Shown: positions 15,452 to 24,801, counted from the first letter of the stretch. The stretch is DNA of 64,000 nt from Pseudomonas laurylsulfatiphila (GCF_002934665.1 NZ_NIRS01000005.1:682001-746000), one strand, 5' to 3'. Translations and numbers: made by a program. The notes: a model not told the origin generated them from the sequence alone.

Positions 15452-17110
15452 ATGCTCACCCTGCTCAATTTGCTTTCCGCCGTGGCCCTGCTGATCTGGG
15501 GCACGCACATCGTCCGAACCGGCATCCTGCGGGTCTACGGCACCAATTTGCGCCATGTCATCAGCCATAACATGGCCAACCGCTGGCTGGCTTTCGCCTC
15601 CGGGATCGCCGTGACGGCGATGGTCCAGAGCAGCAACGCCACTGCCATGCTCGTCACCTCCTTTGTCGGCCAGGGCCTGATGGCGCTGACCCCGGCGCTG
15701 GCCACCATGCTTGGCGCGGACGTCGGTACGGCGCTGATGGCGCGGGTGCTGACGTTCGATCTGTCGTGGCTGTCGCCATTGCTGATTTTTGTCGGGGTGA
15801 TTTTCTTTCTGTCGCGCAAACAGACCCGGCTCGGGCAGTTGGGCCGTGTTGCCATTGGCTTGGGGTTGATCATTCTGGCGTTGCAACTGATTGTCGAGGC
15901 GGCGCACCCGATTACCCACGCCAAAGGAGTGAAGGTGATTTTCGCCTCGCTCACCGGCGACATCCTGCTCGATGCCCTGGTCGGGGCACTGTTCGCGATG
16001 ATTTCCTATTCCAGCCTGGCCGCCGTGCTGCTGACCGCGACCCTGGCGGGTGCCAATGTGATCAGCCTGCCGGTGGCCATCGGGCTGGTGATCGGCGCCA
16101 ATATCGGCAGCGGCATACTCGCCTTCCTCAGCACCAGCATGCAGAACGCCGCCGGACGCCAAGTGGCGCTGGGCAGCCTGCTGTACAAGCTGGTTGGTCT
16201 TTTATTGATCATTCCGGTGCTCGACCCGCTGGTGCACTGGCTCGATGGCCTGGATTTCAGCCCTCAGGAAATGGTCATTGGTTTTCACCTGCTCTACAAC
16301 ACCGTGCGCTGCCTGATCCTGTTGCCCAGCCTCGAACCGATGGCCAGGTTTTGTGCCTGGGTGCTGCCGGAGCATCCACAGGCCAACGGCACGGCCAAGC
16401 CCCGGCATCTTGACCCCACGGCCTTGGTCACACCGGGTCTGGCGCTGGCCAACGCGGCCCGGGAAACCTTGCGCATGGGCGACCTGATCGACAACATGCT
16501 CGAAGCCATGCTCGACGTGTTGCGTGGCAAGCAGACCGCCGTCACCCAGGAAGTCCGCCGCCTGTGCGACGATGTCGAAGCGCTCTACAGCGCGATCAAG
16601 TTGTACCTGGCGCAAATGCCCCGGGAAGACCTCAGCGATCAGGACAGCCGGCGCTGGGCGGAAATCATTGAGCTGGCGATCAACCTGAAGCTCTCCAGCG
16701 ACTTGATCGAACGCATGTTGCGCAAGATTCAGCAGCAGAAAACCTCGCAGCGCCGGTCGTTTTCCGAAGTCGGGCTGGACGAACTGACTGGACTGCATAC
16801 TCAGTTGATTTCCAGCCTGCGGCTCGGGATGTCGGTGTTTCTCAGCGGTGATCCGGAAAGTGCGCGCCAACTGGTGCGTGAAAAACGTCGTTTCCGCGCA
16901 CAGGAACGGCGCCTGGCCCACGCTCATGTCAGCCGTTTGCAACGTAAAATCGTGCAAAGTATCGAAACCAGCTCGTTGCACCTGGAGCTGATCGCCGACA
17001 TGAAGCGTCTGAATTCGCTGTTTTGCAGCAGTGCCTACGTGGTGCTGGAAACATCGGACACCGGTGCGCTGGTGGTCGACGATTTGAGCGACATCACTCA
17101 TTCACCCTGA
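15452..17110 (+). CDS. Na/Pi cotransporter family protein with PhoU-like C-terminal domain
   Basis: Membrane protein of 552 aa in the Na+/phosphate cotransporter (NptA/YjbB) family, which moves phosphate with sodium. The N-terminal 330 residues hold two repeats of hydrophobic segments with the family QSSNATAMLVTSFVGQG segment near residue 53 and a second copy-like ISYSSLAAVLL near 188. Residues 340-550 are a soluble helical part resembling PhoU. The ATG at 15452 (MLTLLNLLSA) has AGGGGGT upstream; an earlier in-frame start is less likely. The M16 peptidase gene follows after 56 bases. Direction of phosphate movement cannot be judged. Confidence 0.9.
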   Translation: MLTLLNLLSAVALLIWGTHIVRTGILRVYGTNLRHVISHNMANRWLAFASGIAVTAMVQSSNATAMLVTSFVGQGLMALTPALATMLGADVGTALMARVLTFDLSWLSPLLIFVGVIFFLSRKQTRLGQLGRVAIGLGLIILALQLIVEAAHPITHAKGVKVIFASLTGDILLDALVGALFAMISYSSLAAVLLTATLAGANVISLPVAIGLVIGANIGSGILAFLSTSMQNAAGRQVALGSLLYKLVGLLLIIPVLDPLVHWLDGLDFSPQEMVIGFHLLYNTVRCLILLPSLEPMARFCAWVLPEHPQANGTAKPRHLDPTALVTPGLALANAARETLRMGDLIDNMLEAMLDVLRGKQTAVTQEVRRLCDDVEALYSAIKLYLAQMPREDLSDQDSRRWAEIIELAINLKLSSDLIERMLRKIQQQKTSQRRSFSEVGLDELTGLHTQLISSLRLGMSVFLSGDPESARQLVREKRRFRAQERRLAHAHVSRLQRKIVQSIETSSLHLELIADMKRLNSLFCSSAYVVLETSDTGALVVDDLSDITHSP

Positions 17111-17166
17111 ACGTCCACAGTCGCCTGAAGTCTGTTGAACTTACGCTGGTCGTATGGAAGCTTGTT

Positions 17167-18543
17167 ATGCGTTGTCTGTTGTTCGCCTGTCTGCTGCTTG
17201 GTTCACTCCCGTCATTCGCCCTGGATCGCTTTCAGGTCGAGGGCTACACGCTGCGCAACGGCTTGCAGTTGCTGCTCAAACCCGGCACTGATCGCGGGCA
17301 TGTGGCAATCCGGCTGGTGGTCGGCGTTGGCCTGGACGATTTCGGCTGCGAAGAAAAGGAACTGCCACATCTGCTGGAACACCTGCTGTTCAGCGGCATC
17401 GACGCCAGTGGCGAAGGTGGCCTGGAGGAGCGCATGCAGGCCTTGGGCGGAGAGTGGAATGCCTTCACCAGCAATGCCGATACGACTTTCGTTATCGAAG
17501 CCCCGGCGAAAAACCAGCGCAAGGTACTCGACCTGTTGCTGGCGCTGTTGACCCAGACCCGCTTCGACGACAGCGCCATCAACGCGGCCAAGCAAGTGGT
17601 CGAGCGTGAAGACGGTGGTCACTACTCGCATCTGCAACGCTGGCTCGATCGCCAGGACCTCGGCCACACAGCCAGCAACCAGTTGGCCGTGGAGCTGGGG
17701 CTCAAATGCCAGGAACGTGCGCAAGTCGATGACTTGACCCGTGAACAACTGGAGCAGGTGCGCAAGGACTGGTATGCGCCGAACAACATGACCCTGATCG
17801 TGGTCGGCGACCTCGACAAGTTGCTGCCAGCCTATCTGGAGCGGGCGTACGGTGCGCTGGAAGCGATCACCCCCGGCGAGCATCCGCCGCTGCCGCAAAT
17901 CCAGGCCAGCGCCGCCCATGAGCGCACCTTGACCCACGGTCTGGTCGGCAACGGCGCCAAGTTGCACTGGTTGGTGCCGGAGCCGGTGCTGGAAGATGGG
18001 CATGACCAAACCTTCGATTTACTCAAGGACTATCTGGATTGGGCGCTTTATCGCCAGCTGCGCCTGGCTCATGGTTTGTCCTATGGCCCGTGGGCGGAAC
18101 GCGAAGTGTTCGGCGGCGTGGGTTTCATGAGCCTCAATGCCGACCTTGAACGCGACGACGTGCCCGAGGCCGAACAAGTGCTCGATGACTTGAAGGCCGG
18201 ACTGCTCAGGGACGGCCTCAATGCCGACACCTTCAACCGCCTGAAGCAGGCCGCGATCGCCCGCCAGGCCTGGGCCGTACAAGGCAACAGTGCGTTGGCC
18301 GACTACTACTGGAGTGCCATCGGCGACTACGAGGACGGTCGCTTCACCAATCCGGCCAGGGAGCTGCAGGGGGTGACGCTGGAGGAGGCGAACAAGGCCG
18401 TGCGTGAACTGCTGTTGCAGCCAGGGTATTTGCGGATCGAGAAGCCGTTGTTCAGTTATGACCAGTTGATGTGGTTGGTGGTTGGTGGGGTGGGCTTGAT
18501 CGTGTTGATGCTGGTGGGCTGGCGTTTGCATCGCAGGAAGTAA
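17167..18543 (+). CDS. M16 (insulinase-type) zinc peptidase with C-terminal membrane anchor
   Basis: Exported metallopeptidase-like protein of 458 aa. Residues 1-18 form a signal peptide (CLLLGSLPSFA). The inverted zinc motif HxxEH is present as HLLEHLL near residue 75, and the downstream glutamate is probably in QVVEREDGG near residue 147, so the active site looks intact. The second M16 domain begins near residue 200. The last 25 residues form a membrane segment (WLVVGGVGLIVLMLVGW) ended by a basic HRRK tail, which would hold the enzyme in the inner membrane facing the periplasm. The ATG at 17167 begins this signal peptide. Substrate unknown. Confidence 0.9.
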   Translation: MRCLLFACLLLGSLPSFALDRFQVEGYTLRNGLQLLLKPGTDRGHVAIRLVVGVGLDDFGCEEKELPHLLEHLLFSGIDASGEGGLEERMQALGGEWNAFTSNADTTFVIEAPAKNQRKVLDLLLALLTQTRFDDSAINAAKQVVEREDGGHYSHLQRWLDRQDLGHTASNQLAVELGLKCQERAQVDDLTREQLEQVRKDWYAPNNMTLIVVGDLDKLLPAYLERAYGALEAITPGEHPPLPQIQASAAHERTLTHGLVGNGAKLHWLVPEPVLEDGHDQTFDLLKDYLDWALYRQLRLAHGLSYGPWAEREVFGGVGFMSLNADLERDDVPEAEQVLDDLKAGLLRDGLNADTFNRLKQAAIARQAWAVQGNSALADYYWSAIGDYEDGRFTNPARELQGVTLEEANKAVRELLLQPGYLRIEKPLFSYDQLMWLVVGGVGLIVLMLVGWRLHRRK

Positions 18544-18586
18544 CTATTCTGTTTGGCAAGAAAACTCCTTGTGGGAAACACAATCA

Positions 18587-18680
18587 CCTGTGGGAGCGAG
18601 CTTGCTCGCGATGAGGCCATGTCATTTAACATCAAAGTTGACTGATCCGCCGCCATCGCGAGCAGGCTCGCTCCCACAGG
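18587..18680. repeat. REPIN (long class), after the M16 peptidase gene
   Basis: Outer ends CCTGTGGGAGCGAG and CTCGCTCCCACAGG, inner ends GCTCGCGA/TCGCGAGC. The spacer has TTAACATCAAAGTTGACTGAT, matching the central motif of the other long-class copies. The two arms differ by one position (AGCTTGCT versus AGCAGGCT). Confidence 0.9.
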
Positions 18681-18774
18681 TTGCGTGGTGCAACTGACCG
18701 CAAACTCTCGCCACAGCGCCGCACCAGCGGTACCCTGTCGAGGTTTTTTCCTACAACCACTGTGAACCCGCCGA

Positions 18775-19803
18775 ATGCAAAACCTGACCCGTTTCGTACA
18801 GCGCATCCTCGAATTGATGAAGCGCTACCCCGGGGTCATTGCGCTCGCTGGTTTCATCTCCGGGGTTGGCAGTTTCATCCTGGTCGATCGCCAACAAGGC
18901 CTGGCGAGCTGGATCACCACCATCATGCTGATCAGCTGGATCTGGCTGATGCTGGAGAACAGCCTGACCAAGCTGTTCGCGCGCATCTTCAAGCGCGAAA
19001 TCCCGGAACCCTTGCTGCGTTACGCAACGCAGATGATCCATCAGGAAAGCCTGTTTTTTGTCCTGCCGTTCTTCTTCATCACCACGACGTGGAACAGCGG
19101 CCAGTTGTTTTTCACCGGGCTGCTGGGCGTCGCAGCACTGATTTCGATCATCGACCCGCTGTACTACAGGTGGCTGGCGCCACGGCGCTGGGCGTTTCTG
19201 GCCCTGCACACCCTGACCCTGTTCGCCGCGCTGCTCACCGCGTTGCCGGTGATCATGCACCTGACCACAGCGCAAAGTTTCAAATGGGCACTGGGTATCT
19301 CGGTGCTGTTGTCGTTCCCGAGCCTGGCGTCGATCTTCCCGATTCGTACCCTGCGCAGCGCACTGGCGATTTTGAGTATCACTCTGGGCATTGGCGCCGT
19401 CGGGTGGGAGCTGCGCTCGTGGGTCCCACCGGCGACGCTGTGGATGACCGACGTGGCCATCAGTACGCAAATGCAGGACCGCACGCCCGGCGCCAGCCTC
19501 GACGAAGTCAGCGCCGAGCAGATCCGCAATGGCGGGCTTTACGCCTACACCGCGATCAATGCCCCGCGTGGCCTGGACGAGCGGATTTATCACGTCTGGC
19601 AGTTCAATGGTAAAGAGGTCGACCGCATCCCGCTGGATATTCACGGCGGGCGCAAGGAAGGTTACCGGGCCTGGACCCACAAGGAGAATTTCCCGGGCAA
19701 CCCGGCCGGTAAATGGCAGGTTCGGGTGCTGACCGAAGATGGCCAGGTCATCGGCGTGCTGCGTTTCAAGGTCACGGACAGCACAGCGATCAAAGAAAAG
19801 TAG
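18775..19803 (+). CDS. DUF5924/DUF2914 membrane protein
   Basis: Protein of 342 aa of unknown function. The first 215 residues contain six or so hydrophobic segments (for example GVIALAGFISGVGSFILV near 20 and ESLFFVLPFFFITTTW near 86). Residues 230-338 are a soluble DUF2914 domain, with the conserved AYTAINAPRGLDERIYHVWQF region near residue 255 and GKWQVRVLTEDGQVIGVLRF near 312. DUF2914 domains are thought to bind sugars or nucleic acid ends, but nothing here shows a ligand. It precedes the MCE lipid-transport operon by 54 bases in the same direction, so it could be part of it. Confidence 0.85.
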   Translation: MQNLTRFVQRILELMKRYPGVIALAGFISGVGSFILVDRQQGLASWITTIMLISWIWLMLENSLTKLFARIFKREIPEPLLRYATQMIHQESLFFVLPFFFITTTWNSGQLFFTGLLGVAALISIIDPLYYRWLAPRRWAFLALHTLTLFAALLTALPVIMHLTTAQSFKWALGISVLLSFPSLASIFPIRTLRSALAILSITLGIGAVGWELRSWVPPATLWMTDVAISTQMQDRTPGASLDEVSAEQIRNGGLYAYTAINAPRGLDERIYHVWQFNGKEVDRIPLDIHGGRKEGYRAWTHKENFPGNPAGKWQVRVLTEDGQVIGVLRFKVTDSTAIKEK

Positions 19804-19857
19804 TACGGTTCGTGCTATTACGTAGAGCTGCCTAATCACTGAACAAGCACGGAGCTT

Positions 19858-21006
19858 ATGATCAGCAGCACGATGGCCGGCAATGCCCAGTTGGACACGT
19901 CGCTCACCCCTGCACGGTTGCGGGTGACGGGCGACTGGACGCTTGCCCATTACGCTGACCTCAAGCTGTTGAGCGAAAAACTCCACGGCCAGTACGACGC
20001 CAACACCCCCATCGACCTCAATGGTCTCGGCGCCCTCGACACCGCTGGCGCCTCGCTGTTGGTCGAACTGCTCGGCTCCGAGCGCCTCGGTCGCTCCGCC
20101 GAACATCCTGATTGCACACTCTCCGCCGCCGATCGGGCGTTGCTGCAAACCGTCTACTGCTCGTTGACCGATTTCTGCGTACCGATCAAGGAACCGGAAG
20201 TCAGCGTTTCCATTCAGTTGCTGACCCGCATTGGTCGGGCGGTGGACGCCGTCTGGCAGGACACCCTGCAACTGCTGGGTTTCGTTGGCCTGATCATCGA
20301 AACCATCGTCCGCGGCCTGTTCCGTCCCAAGCGCTGGCGCGTCACGCCGATGATCGCCCACATCGAACAGACCGGTCTCGACGCCGCGCCCATCGTTGCG
20401 TTGCTGACTTTTCTGGTAGGCGCCGTCGTGGCATTCCTCGGGTCGACAGTGCTGGCCACCTTCGGCGCCACCGTCTTCACCGTGGACCTGGTGGGATTTG
20501 CCTTCCTGCGCGAATTCGGTGTGTTGCTGACCGCGATCCTGATGGCCGGGCGCACCGCCAGTGCGTTCACGGCGCAAATCGGTTCGATGAAGGCCAACGA
20601 GGAAATCGACGCCATCCGCACCTTGGGCCTCGACCCCGTGGAGTTGCTGGTGGTGCCGCGGGTCCTGGCGTTGCTGATCGCCCTGCCGATGCTGACCTTT
20701 CTGGCGATGCTGTCGGGGATTATCGGCGGTGCCGTGGTCTGCGCGGTGGCGCTGGATATCTCGCCGGCGATGTTCCTGTCGCTGCTGCAAACCGACATCG
20801 GCGTTCAGCACTTTCTGGTGGGGATCGTCAAAGCCCCGATCTTCGCCTTCCTCATCGCCGCCATCGGTTGCCTCGAAGGCTTCAAGGTCAGTGGTAGCGC
20901 CGAGTCTGTGGGCGCGCACACCACGTCGAGTGTGGTGCAGTCGATTTTCGTGGTGATCGTGATGGATGCGATCGCCGCGATGTTTTTCATGGAGATGGGT
21001 TGGTGA
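19858..21006 (+). CDS. MlaE-type ABC permease with N-terminal STAS domain
   Basis: Inner-membrane permease of an MCE lipid transport system, 382 aa. Residues 1-110 form a STAS-like domain (PARLRVTGDWTLAHYADLK... IDLNGLGALDTAGASLLVELL), which in the classical Mla system is a separate protein (MlaB). The MlaE domain follows, with GLIIETIVRGLFRPKRWR near residue 143, GRTASAFTAQIGSMKANEEIDAI near 231, and further hydrophobic segments. The stop codon overlaps the GTG start of the ATPase gene. This is a second MCE system by structure, different from the standard ttg2/mla operon. Substrate is expected to be phospholipid but is not shown. Confidence 0.93.
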   Translation: MISSTMAGNAQLDTSLTPARLRVTGDWTLAHYADLKLLSEKLHGQYDANTPIDLNGLGALDTAGASLLVELLGSERLGRSAEHPDCTLSAADRALLQTVYCSLTDFCVPIKEPEVSVSIQLLTRIGRAVDAVWQDTLQLLGFVGLIIETIVRGLFRPKRWRVTPMIAHIEQTGLDAAPIVALLTFLVGAVVAFLGSTVLATFGATVFTVDLVGFAFLREFGVLLTAILMAGRTASAFTAQIGSMKANEEIDAIRTLGLDPVELLVVPRVLALLIALPMLTFLAMLSGIIGGAVVCAVALDISPAMFLSLLQTDIGVQHFLVGIVKAPIFAFLIAAIGCLEGFKVSGSAESVGAHTTSSVVQSIFVVIVMDAIAAMFFMEMGW

Positions 21007-21806
21007 GTCGTATCCCCAGAGCGCCCTCCGAGGCGGTGATTGAAGTCCGTGGACTGTGCAACCGCTTTGGAAGCCAGAGCGTGCACGAGAACCTCGACCT
21101 GGACTTGTACAAGGGCGAGATTCTCGCCGTGGTCGGCGGTTCCGGCAGCGGCAAATCGGTGTTGCTGCGCAGCATTGTCGGGCTGCGCGAGCCCAGCGAA
21201 GGGGTGGTGAAAGTCTTCGGCAAGAACCTGCCAACCCTGTCCGAGCACGAGCGCTCGCTGGTGGAACGGCGATTCGGCGTGCTGTTTCAGAAAGGCGCGC
21301 TGTTCTCTTCGCTGACCGTGACCGAGAATGTTGCCCTGCCGCTGATCGAGCACGCCGGCTTGAGCCGCAGCGACGCCGAGCATCTGGCGGCGGTGAAAAT
21401 GGCCCTGGCCGGGTTGCCGCTGTCGGCGGCGGAGAAGTACCCCGCGTCGCTGTCCGGCGGCATGATCAAGCGTGCCGCGCTGGCCCGGGCATTGGCGCTG
21501 GACCCGGATATCCTGTTTCTCGACGAGCCCACCGCCGGTCTCGACCCGATCGGCGCTGCCGCGTTCGACCAATTGATCCTGACCCTGCGCGATGCCTTGG
21601 GCCTGAGTGTCTTTCTGGTGACCCACGACCTCGACACGCTCTACACCATCACCGACCGGGTGGCGGTGCTGGCGCAGAAAAAGGTGCTGGTGGCGGACGC
21701 CATCGACAAGGTCTCGGAAACCAACGATCCGTGGATTCACGAATACTTCCATGGCCCTCGCGGCCGCGCGGCGTTGACGGCCGCCCAACAGCTCAACGAG
21801 GTCTGA
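21003..21806 (+). CDS. MlaF-type ABC ATPase
   Basis: ATP-binding subunit for the MCE transporter, 267 aa from a GTG at 21003 that overlaps the permease stop (GTGA); a TTG one codon earlier is an alternative. It has Walker A GGSGSGKSVLL near residue 45, the signature LSGGMIKRAALARAL near 150, Walker B DILFLDEPTAGLDP near 170, and the switch histidine in LVTHDLDTL near 207. LFQKGALFSSLTV is typical of MlaF. One base separates its stop from the next start, so translation is probably coupled. Confidence 0.95.
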   Translation: MSRIPRAPSEAVIEVRGLCNRFGSQSVHENLDLDLYKGEILAVVGGSGSGKSVLLRSIVGLREPSEGVVKVFGKNLPTLSEHERSLVERRFGVLFQKGALFSSLTVTENVALPLIEHAGLSRSDAEHLAAVKMALAGLPLSAAEKYPASLSGGMIKRAALARALALDPDILFLDEPTAGLDPIGAAAFDQLILTLRDALGLSVFLVTHDLDTLYTITDRVAVLAQKKVLVADAIDKVSETNDPWIHEYFHGPRGRAALTAAQQLNEV

Positions 21807-21807
21807 C

Positions 21808-22746
21808 ATGGAAACCCGAGCCCATCATGTATTGATCGGCCTGTTCACCGTGATTGTGGTGACGGCCGCGCTGTTGTTCGGCCTGTGGCTGGCCAAGTCC
21901 AGTGTCGACACCGAGTTCAAGGACTACGAGGTCGTATTCAACGAGGCGGTCAGCGGTTTGTCCAAGGGCAGTTCGGTGCAGTACAGCGGGATCAAGGTCG
22001 GCGATGTGATCTCGCTGCGCCTGGACCCGAAAGACCCGCGCCGGGTGTTGGCGCGAATCCGCCTGGCCGGCGATACCCCGGTCAAGGAAGACACCCAGGC
22101 CAAACTGGCCCTGACCGGCGTCACCGGGACCTCGATCATCCAGCTCAGCGGCGGCACGCCACAGAGCCCGACGCTCAAGGGCAAGGACGGCAACCTGCCG
22201 ACCATAGTCGCCTCGCCCTCGCCCATCGCCCGCCTGCTCAATGACAGCGAAGACTTGATGGCCGGTGTGAGCACGCTGATGCATAACGCCAACCTGATGT
22301 TCTCCACGGAAAACATCGAGCGCATCAGCAACACCCTGGAGCATCTGGAGCAAACCACCGGAACCATCGCCGATCAGCGCGGCGATATCCGCCAGGCCAT
22401 GCAGCAATTGGCTTCGGTGGGCAAACAGGCCAACAACATGCTGGAGCAGACCACGTCGCTGATGCGTAACGCCAACGGGCTGCTCAACGAGCATGGCAAG
22501 GAGGCGCTGGGCAGCGCCGAGCAAGCGATGAAGTCGCTGCAGGAGAGCAGCGCGACCCTCAACACACTGATCAGCGCCAATCAGGATTCGCTCAACAGCG
22601 GCATGCAAGGCCTCAATGGCCTGGGCCCGGCCGTGCGCGAGATGCGCGAAACCCTGTCTTCGTTGCGCGTCATTACCAAACGTCTGGAGGCCGACCCCAG
22701 CGGTTACCTGCTGGGCAGTGACAAGACCAAGGAATTCACGCCATGA
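21808..22746 (+). CDS. MlaD/MCE domain protein
   Basis: Periplasmic substrate-binding component with one N-terminal membrane anchor, 312 aa. Residues 8-29 form the membrane segment (VLIGLFTVIVVTAALLFGLW). The MCE domain spans residues 38-115, with YEVVFNEAVSGLSKGSSVQYSG and VTGTSIIQLSGG. The remainder (about 140-312) is rich in heptad-like alpha-helix (NTLEHLEQTTGTIADQRG...), which in MCE proteins forms a hydrophobic channel through the periplasm. It overlaps the lipoprotein gene by four bases (ATGA). Confidence 0.94.
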   Translation: METRAHHVLIGLFTVIVVTAALLFGLWLAKSSVDTEFKDYEVVFNEAVSGLSKGSSVQYSGIKVGDVISLRLDPKDPRRVLARIRLAGDTPVKEDTQAKLALTGVTGTSIIQLSGGTPQSPTLKGKDGNLPTIVASPSPIARLLNDSEDLMAGVSTLMHNANLMFSTENIERISNTLEHLEQTTGTIADQRGDIRQAMQQLASVGKQANNMLEQTTSLMRNANGLLNEHGKEALGSAEQAMKSLQESSATLNTLISANQDSLNSGMQGLNGLGPAVREMRETLSSLRVITKRLEADPSGYLLGSDKTKEFTP

Positions 22747-23369
22747 AGCTGATTCGGATTGCCCTCCTCGCAGGCTTCACGCTGATCGGCTCGTGCTCGA
22801 TCCTGCCCAAGCCAGAGCTTTTCGAGGTCTATCGATTGCCCTCAGCCCAGAGCAGCACGGCGGCCAGCCATGGCACGCCGCAGCACTGGTCGCTGCGCCT
22901 GACCAAGTTCCAGTCCAGTGAAGCGTTGAACAGTCCGAACATTGCAGTCATTCCTCAGGGCGACGTGATCAGCCACTACAAGGGTTCGCGCTGGAGCGAC
23001 CCGGCACCGGTGCTGGTGCGCAATCGCCTGCTGCAAGGTTTCCAGCATGACGGGCGTGTGCCGTTATTGAGCACCGATGACAGCATTTTCCAGACCGATC
23101 TTGAATTGGGCGGCAGCCTGCAGGCGTTCCAGACTGAGTACCAGGGTCCGAATGCCAGCGTGGTCGTGCGTCTGGATGCATTGCTGGTGCGCAGCTACGA
23201 CCAGCGCATCCTCGCCAGTCGCCGCTTCGAAGTGCGCCAGCCATTGAGCAATGTGCAGGTCCCGGCGGTGGTGGCCGGGTTCGGTCAGGCGAATGATCAG
23301 TTGACCGCGCAGGTGGTGAACTGGGCAGTGGAGCAAGGACAGAAATTGGCGCCACCACCAAGACCTTGA
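22743..23369 (+). CDS. ABC-type transport auxiliary lipoprotein (PqiC-like)
   Basis: Outer-membrane lipoprotein of 208 aa of the auxiliary lipoprotein family that closes MCE operons. The lipobox is LIGSC at residues 15-19, giving cysteine 19 as the lipidated residue; SILPKPE follows. The body matches the PqiC pattern with NSPNIAVIPQGDVISHYKGSRWSDPAPVLVR segments near residue 60-95. It overlaps the MlaD-like gene by ATGA. Role is likely to dock the MCE protein to the outer membrane. Confidence 0.9.
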   Translation: MKLIRIALLAGFTLIGSCSILPKPELFEVYRLPSAQSSTAASHGTPQHWSLRLTKFQSSEALNSPNIAVIPQGDVISHYKGSRWSDPAPVLVRNRLLQGFQHDGRVPLLSTDDSIFQTDLELGGSLQAFQTEYQGPNASVVVRLDALLVRSYDQRILASRRFEVRQPLSNVQVPAVVAGFGQANDQLTAQVVNWAVEQGQKLAPPPRP

Positions 23370-23385
23370 GGAAGAACGCAGTCCC

Positions 23386-23478
23386 CCTGTGGGAGCGAGC
23401 CTGCTCGCGATAGCGGTATGTCAGACACATTGATTTAGAATGTGCAGCCGCCTTCGCGAGCAGGCTCGCTCCCACAGG
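23386..23478. repeat. REPIN (long class), between MCE operon and HAD gene
   Basis: Outer ends CCTGTGGGAGCGAG and GCTCGCTCCCACAGG; inner ends GCTCGCGAT and TTCGCGAGC. The spacer contains GTCAGACACATTGATTTAGA, a drifted form of the common centre. It lies between convergent genes. Confidence 0.9.
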
Positions 23479-23490
23479 GGTAAAGCTTTA

Positions 23491-24141
23491 TCAGCGCTGC
23501 AAAAACGCCTGATGCAACTCAGCCAGCGTTTCAAAGTGATACGCCGGCGCTTCGGCGCTCAGTTCTTCGTGGCTGCCGAACCCGTAACCCACCGCTGCCG
23601 CATCCAGGCCGTTACTGCGCGCGCCGATGAGGTCGTGCTTGCGGTCGCCGATCATCAGGGTGTTGGCCGGGTCCAGGTTTTCTTCGGCCATCAGGTGAGC
23701 AATCAGCTCGACCTTGTTGGTCCGGGTGCCGTCCAGTTCGCTGCCGTAAATCACCTTGAAGTGTTTGGCAAAGTCAAAATGCCGGGCGATTTCACGGGCG
23801 AACACCCAGGGTTTCGAGGTCGCGATGTACAGCTGCCGGCCTTGTCCGCTCAGGGTTTCCAGTAGCGGCGTGACGCCGTCGAACACACGGTTCTCGTAGA
23901 GTCCGGTGACCTTGAAGCGCTCGCGGTAGAAATTCACCGCCTCCCATGCCTTGGCTTCATCGAAGTCGTAGAACTGCATGAAGGCCTGCAACAGTGGCGG
24001 GCCGATGAAGTGTTCGAGTTTGCCCAGATCCGGCTCATCGATACCCAGTTTGCCCAGGGCGAACTGGATCGAACGGGTGATGCCCTCGCGCGGGTCGGTG
24101 AGGGTGCCATCGAGGTCGAACAAAACGGTTTGGTAATGCAT
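23491..24141 (-). CDS. HAD-family hydrolase, phosphoglycolate phosphatase-like
   Basis: Cytoplasmic phosphatase-like protein of 216 aa. The HAD motifs are all there: DLDGTLTD (motif I, residues 8-15) with both aspartates, IATSKP (motif II) near residue 105, a lysine in TNKVELIAHL near 141, and MIGDRKHDLIGA (motif IV) near 162. The helical cap lies between motifs I and II, as in Gph/5'-nucleotidase relatives. The ATG at 24141 (MHYQTVLFDLDGT) is the sensible start. It runs with the gamma carbonic anhydrase gene 26 bases upstream. Substrate not known. Confidence 0.9.
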   Translation of the reverse strand: MHYQTVLFDLDGTLTDPREGITRSIQFALGKLGIDEPDLGKLEHFIGPPLLQAFMQFYDFDEAKAWEAVNFYRERFKVTGLYENRVFDGVTPLLETLSGQGRQLYIATSKPWVFAREIARHFDFAKHFKVIYGSELDGTRTNKVELIAHLMAEENLDPANTLMIGDRKHDLIGARSNGLDAAAVGYGFGSHEELSAEAPAYHFETLAELHQAFLQR

Positions 24142-24167
24142 GTAGAGTCCTGAATAAGGGGGCCGGG

Positions 24168-24713
24168 TCAAAGCTGGTCGTAGCCTTCGGCCAGATGCAG
24201 GTCCTTGAGCTTCACGTAGTTCGCCGCGCTGTAGGTGAAAAAGGCGCGTTCCTTGTCCGTCAGCGGGCGGATCGGCTTCACCGGGCTGCCCACATACAGG
24301 AAACCGCTTTGCAGATGCTTGCCCGGTGGCACCAGGCTGCCGGCACCGATGATCACGTCATCGTCGACCACGGCACCGTCCATGACGATGCTGCCCATGC
24401 CGATCAACACCCGACTGCCCACCGAACAGCCATGCAGCATGACCTTGTGGGCGATGGTCACGTCATCGCCGATCAGCAACGGAAAGCCATCAGGGTTAAA
24501 CGGACCGGCGTGGGTGATGTGCAACACACAACCATCCTGCACGCTGGTGCGCGCGCCGATGCGGATGCGGTGCATGTCGCCACGGATCACCGTCAGTGGC
24601 CAGACCGAGCTGTCCTCGCCGATTTCGACGTCGCCAATCACCACTGCCGAGCCATCGACAAAAGCGCCTTTACCCAGCAGCGGCGTGTGGTTCTGATACT
24701 TGCGAAGGTTCAC
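24168..24713 (-). CDS. Gamma carbonic anhydrase family protein
   Basis: Left-handed beta-helix protein of 181 aa in the gamma carbonic anhydrase/YrdA group. The hexapeptide repeats run from about residue 15 to 140 (VIGDVEIGEDSSVWPLTVIRGD and so on). The three zinc-ligand histidines fit HITHAG near residue 71, and the pair in IAHKVMLHG near 88. The start is a GTG at 24713 (encoding MNLRKYQ) preceded by AGAGAGAAA; no ATG gives a family-like N-terminus. It lies divergent to prlC, 88 bases apart. Catalytic activity is not certain for this subgroup. Confidence 0.9.
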   Translation of the reverse strand: MNLRKYQNHTPLLGKGAFVDGSAVVIGDVEIGEDSSVWPLTVIRGDMHRIRIGARTSVQDGCVLHITHAGPFNPDGFPLLIGDDVTIAHKVMLHGCSVGSRVLIGMGSIVMDGAVVDDDVIIGAGSLVPPGKHLQSGFLYVGSPVKPIRPLTDKERAFFTYSAANYVKLKDLHLAEGYDQL

Positions 24714-24801
24714 GATAGGGTTTCTCTCTGTTGCTGATAGCTGCGGTGAACGTCGATTGTAATTAAGATGGCTACATGTTTCTCCAGCCAAGGTATCAAC
24801 C

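Noticed and set aside
18751..21234. 827-codon open frame on the minus strand across the DUF5924 and MCE permease genes
   Set aside because: It is antisense to two clear protein families, has low-complexity Arg/Gln/His-rich content, and such long shadow frames are expected with strong third-position GC.
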